Assembly (NCBI RefSeq): GCF_001039355.2
Contig: NW_019776113.1
Coordinates: 414,485 to 478,484, forward strand
Reading direction: 5' to 3'
DNA: 64,000 nucleotides
DNA from: Lingula anatina
Lineage: Eukaryota; Brachiopoda; Lingulata; Lingulida; Lingulidae
Shown here: positions 59,516 to 64,000 of the stretch, piece after piece
Position numbering within the stretch: the stretch's first letter is position 1
Layout of the letters: each line of letters starts with the position of its first letter
Position numbers and translations under genes: made by a program
Notes under the pieces: generated by a model
Told to the model about the DNA's origin: nothing
The model's database searches: none
Seen by the model: only the letters and a program-made list of their open reading frames with translations

Positions 59516-62500
59516 GATAAATATCAAAAGGGATAAGTGAAATAAAAATATCCCCCACGATATACACGGAAGTTAATTACGAAAGATGCAAGAAATATGA
59601 GAAGATAAGAAGGTTTCCATGATGATCATTAACTAATTTTTTGAATACAATATCATTACTGAGGGTTCGTTTACATTATCTGTTACTCATATATTATAAC
59701 GTGTCTGCCCGCAATTCCTTCAGCAGATGTTAAAGCAAATCGATTACCATATATCCATACTTACGAGCTACTCAAGTGAATCAAAAATATGATTCTAACT
59801 CGTGTCTGGCGTCAACGGGCTATCAGTCGGAAGATGAGTTTTTCATGTGTAACCGGACCCTTATGGCTTTGTGTGCTATCAAGCTCCACGCACCACGCGG
59901 ACGCAGAAATTGAATTTCGTATGCTCCGCCAGGACTTTACATCCATCATCAGATAAAAAGGATTATTATATCATTTGGTTGGTTTTCTAGCACTATTACA
60001 TTATATAACCGAGTGGATTTCTCATTCTGGATGTTTTCTAATAATTTTTGAAATATCTTAAGATTGTTTGAGCGGTAGCACTGTAGTGCCGATACAATGT
60101 TTTGGTAATCTTATTTAGTATGGTTTTTTGCCTAATGTGCCGTTGCTTTCATCTTTGACTTGCGACCATGATATGCTGTAAAATGTTTTGTTTTTTTTTT
60201 TTCTTATTGGCGTTTTTACCACCATTGCCGTTAGCACTGTGACCTTGGGGATCGATTTCAAAACTTTTGCCACCATACATATCTTAATATATGAGCTTTT
60301 ATCGATAACTCTGTTCAGAGCTCTTAACCTTCTCGTGAGTTTTACAGAACCTCATAAAGAAGCCGCCGTTTATAATGAAATAAACTTGTTAATTTAATGA
60401 AAATCTGGCGGGAAATAAAAGATTTATTACAACTGTTCCAATAATCGCTACAGATGAGGCTCAATGTATAGTCCGTTGTACGCGTGAAGAGTAGATTGTT
60501 TAAAATCAATCTTTACATCAGAAACTTTGTTTCTTACTTATGATGGAACAAATTGGCAAAGAAGATAAACCAGAGCTTATCCAGATCCTGAATTAAACGA
60601 AAAAGGATAAAAAAAATATTCACAACTGATTAGTTTGTGGTGTTGTGTGGGTTGTAATGATCAGTGAAAGAAGCGTAAAATATGTTCTTACAAAGTGTCA
60701 CTCTTTCCCTGCCTTACATTGACATGTTTCTTGCTGGAGGTTATAATATTTACGGCGATAAATCGATTTATAGTCTTCAATAAATCTTACAGCGAACACA
60801 AGTCTTCGACGCCTCACACGATGCAGTTCGTTTGAAATGTCTCCGATGATCAGACACAAAAAAGACCAAGCTAGCAAAAATGTTCTTTCCGACCAGCAAG
60901 AGAGTCGTCTCTGTCCTTTGTATTAAAACTTCAGGGTAACTATTGCTCTTCTGTGGTGGAAATTGCTTTTGCTCGGTCAATATTGACGGACAAAGTAATG
61001 CAATTTGCCGACCTTGGGGGGCAGAGGGCCGACCCTAGTTTGGGATTGCGACTTTCACAATTGATAACTGTGTCGTGTATTGATCTTCGGGCAGCCATGT
61101 AAATGAATTACACTTGAATATCAAGCGTATGATTCGCTTATGCAAATAGTTTAAAAGGCAGTAATGTAAACAGCTCGGCATTTGACATCAATTTTGTCAT
61201 GCTTGAAGGAAGTAATTGCCCATCTTTTACAAATATCACTTCCCCTTTGAAATAATATGCGACCGGTGATATGTGTATGAAACACGTAGACACATCTAAA
61301 GTCTTATCTATGCTTGCCAGACGGAAGAGGAGAAATCATGATTGAAAGTATAGCTATTTAAATAAGACCGCGCACTGGCCACCGGGCAAGCTGCTAGATG
61401 ATACGCAGCTGTTTCAAAGAGATGGCTTAGGGAGTCTTTACCTAGATGAAATCGCGTTGTAGTTCCTTATCAATTTGGTATCTTAACAGGAAAGACATTT
61501 TTTATCCTCACTGTCACCTCCAGAGGTATTTGTCCTTCCATTAATGATTACCTCATTGGTTTTGGTGAGAATTAATGAAGAAACTTTTAATGATCTTAGT
61601 GACAACGTCGTAAACGCTTACTGCTGATGTATTTAATGATATCATAGGGGAAAAACAGTCCATATTTTATTTCTGATTCTAAGGACTCTTCTGTTTAAAA
61701 ACTGCAGCTACGCAATGCAGCAATGCTATCCTGACTATTTGTAATAGGAAAAAAAGAACATATTCACACACTGATGATATTTACTCTTTCCATGAAAAAT
61801 CACATATTGACATACACCTCGTATTTTATAGTATCTGGTTATTGAATTACTCGGTGATAAATGCATGCGGTCTGGGAGCGAGTTCTGGCTCCCTAGAGTT
61901 TGTTCGTATTTTCATCTTAAAATACGCGTATTTTTTTTTCGTGTCATTCACACAAGTTTACACCATTTGTAAATAATTGAAAATAGCTTTTACTTTCAGA
62001 TATCGTAGGTCCCTTGCCTCGTTAAATACATGTTATCTCTATTCCAGAATTGAAAAAGATTTAGGATCGTAACATAGAAATAACGTTAGCCTGAAAAACG
62101 CATTCGAATACAGTTTATATTACTGGTGATGCATTTTAACGCACGTCAAGAAGTCTACGACGACATATGTTAGTTAATATGGGCCATTCAAAATCATTAG
62201 AAAAAAACAAAACTGCATCCAAAAGAAGAAAGAGGTTTCAAATATTTCACCGAGGAAAAAAAGAAGAGTTTTTAGTCAAAGTCCTTAGGGAGTAAAAAAA
62301 CTCGTCAGCAGCCATCACATGACCTAGCATACGTCATATATACCACACTGCAGCGAAGGCCCGAGTGAAGTCGCACTGGCATCGTACCTGAGGACAGCAA
62401 GAAATGAGAATCCTACTCTTTCCTCCTTATGTGTCCAAGTTTCATTTGCTTTGCAATTTAAGGATTTGCCTGGGCTCAATGCTTTTTCATAAAAAGGCAG

Positions 62501-64000
62501 ACGAAGAATTGCCATTCATTGGTATTCACTTGCCATTCCTAAGTCCAAAACATGTACTTTAGCACTTAAGCACTTTAATAAGAACAATCATTTACCCATT
62601 AAAACAATTTATTTTCCAATATTTGTTCCAAACGAATTTAATGTACATTCTAATCACAATACCAGAATGTGCAACCTATATGTCCTTGGACCACTGCTTG
62701 TACTCTTGAATAAGAAAAAGAGTCAATATTTGATTGCCTTGGTTTCACATGACAGCCGGCGTAAACTTACTGGCAGCTTCCATGAGAACAAGAAAGCAGT
62801 ATATTGATCCTCGTTGATTGAATCCAGTCTATTTAATTTAGCTTTTAAGTTCTATAGCATCATGCACTTTAGAAAAAAAATCCTATAAAATCCAAGCTTA
62901 GTTGAATCTGTGCATTTTAACCCATTTTTTAAAATAAAAAATGCCATTCGTGTTTGATTAAAGCTCTCTTAAGATGGTCGCCATATGCATAATTATCCAA
63001 TGGATAAGGGCGTCTATCTTTGCGTTCCTAAAATCCCAAAGATCATTGAAAAAATGTAGTAAACCAATTGGTCATTTTCAAAATTGGTTCCCTTGTGGCG
63101 TTGTTCGAAATTGGTTTCTGAGCCTTACGCTACATGAGCTCTTTAATGTAGCATTAAAGGATCGTTTTTGCCCTAAGTTGTATCAAATTCAGTCTGGCCT
63201 TGTTGGGTGATTGACATCCATTAAGATAACTATGAGGTGCAATAGCTTAAAATACGATAAATTTTCAGTCCACTGTCGGAATTTTGGAATTAATTCGCAT
63301 GGCTGACGCCATGATGAATCAAGTGTTCACCCCATTGCCAGCCTATTTTTCACCGACGCAGTATCAGCGTTAAAAAAAAAGACCCAGACGGTGCCAAGTA
63401 TAGTTGTTTAAGCCTACATGTCTTTACAGGTTCAGAATTTACTTGAATAGATTTTATGGTTATTGTTAAAATTTTGAAAATTTAAATTTGACCATCAAAT
63501 AATTGGCTTTTAGGGCCATTCCGCAGTTCGTTATCACTTAATAACGTCATTATTGATTGGTTTTGGAGAGGTGGCATGAAAGTAAACACACTGCGCTTCG
63601 ACCTGGGCCCACGGATATATCAGAAAGAAAAATGCAGTTATCATATGAATGATATGATTAATGCATAAGCTTAAAAAGATCTCAAGTTTCAGGGAAGAGA
63701 TCGAAATTGTCTTCCGAGAATTTCGAGAACAAAAACTTTTATAATTGAAATATAGATACCAATCAAAGTATCGTTTGTTATTAACCATGCATTGTTTCCA
63801 AATGAGGCAAACACTCTTCATTTTAAGTGATTTTATCTGATCCATTAACGGGGACTGCCAGTACATTAACGCATACATGTTATATAACACATGGCGTTAA
63901 AGCATTTTCAATAGGGTTTCGTCAACATTTTGGAAATAGGTCCATTCTCTCAAACCACTTGACAAATATTTACTCATTTAGATATGACTTTTGTGGGGCA
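59516..64000. other. Gene-poor region to the window end
   Basis: No gene, transposon or RNA gene was supported. Several blocks (for example about 61370-61620) are less AT-rich and lack ORFs, as distal regulatory DNA might look, but this is only impression. A gene starting beyond 64000 could use this sequence as upstream DNA. Confidence 0.35.

Noticed and set aside
46473-64000. tRNA or other structured RNA genes
   Set aside because: I looked for B-box-like GGTTCRANNCC sequences with pairing arms and found none that folded convincingly; a covariance-model scan would settle this.

Overview
This window is nuclear DNA from an intron-rich invertebrate animal. Coding exons are short and split by AT-rich introns with GT/AG borders, and poly(A) signals, microsatellites and DNA-transposon relics are scattered throughout. 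Proteins built from dozens of EB-like modules, together with a full whirlin and a cilium-associated gene set, suggest a marine lophotrochozoan such as a mollusc, brachiopod or annelid. The species cannot be read from the sequence. All protein names rest on recognition of motifs and family layout from memory; no database search was run.

Region 1 (142-18865, + strand) is most of one large gene whose 5' end lies before the window. It has 42 consecutive exons, each encoding one six-cysteine EB-like module and each bounded by phase-1 introns. These are followed by a short juxtamembrane exon, a transmembrane exon and one long cytoplasmic exon carrying seven Arg-Arg-x-Ser motifs. Decayed partial copies of module exons lie in three introns. 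I joined the exons by hand; the frame stays open for 2,124 residues. Region 2 (20332-21515, +) is a three-exon, probably GPI-anchored Ly6/uPAR protein.

Region 3 (22798-46472) holds four genes tied to cilia, flagella or sensory projections: SPATA24 (+, 204 aa), WHRN/whirlin (-, 18 coding exons, 1,192 aa, two harmonin-like domains and three PDZ domains), RSPH3 (+, 414 aa) and a single-exon Tctex1-type dynein light chain (+, 223 aa). SPATA24 and WHRN converge. WHRN and RSPH3 are head to head across about 1.6 kb that holds an X-box-like RFX motif, a perfect CRE palindrome, a probable WHRN 5' UTR exon and a short ORF of unknown status.

Region 4 (46473-64000) has no convincing gene. It contains a 753-bp mariner-like element with long inverted repeats and a broken transposase, a Tc1-like transposase fragment interrupted by a GC-rich inverted-repeat element, several MITE-like elements, a foldback-type element whose arms are degenerate ~16-bp repeats, and some local duplications. 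Two related MITE copies lie 17 kb apart, one in a WHRN intron and one here. The most interesting points are the uniform splice-interchangeable module array joined to a kinase-motif-rich tail, the relic exons that record how it grew, and the cilium gene neighbourhood with its shared promoter region.
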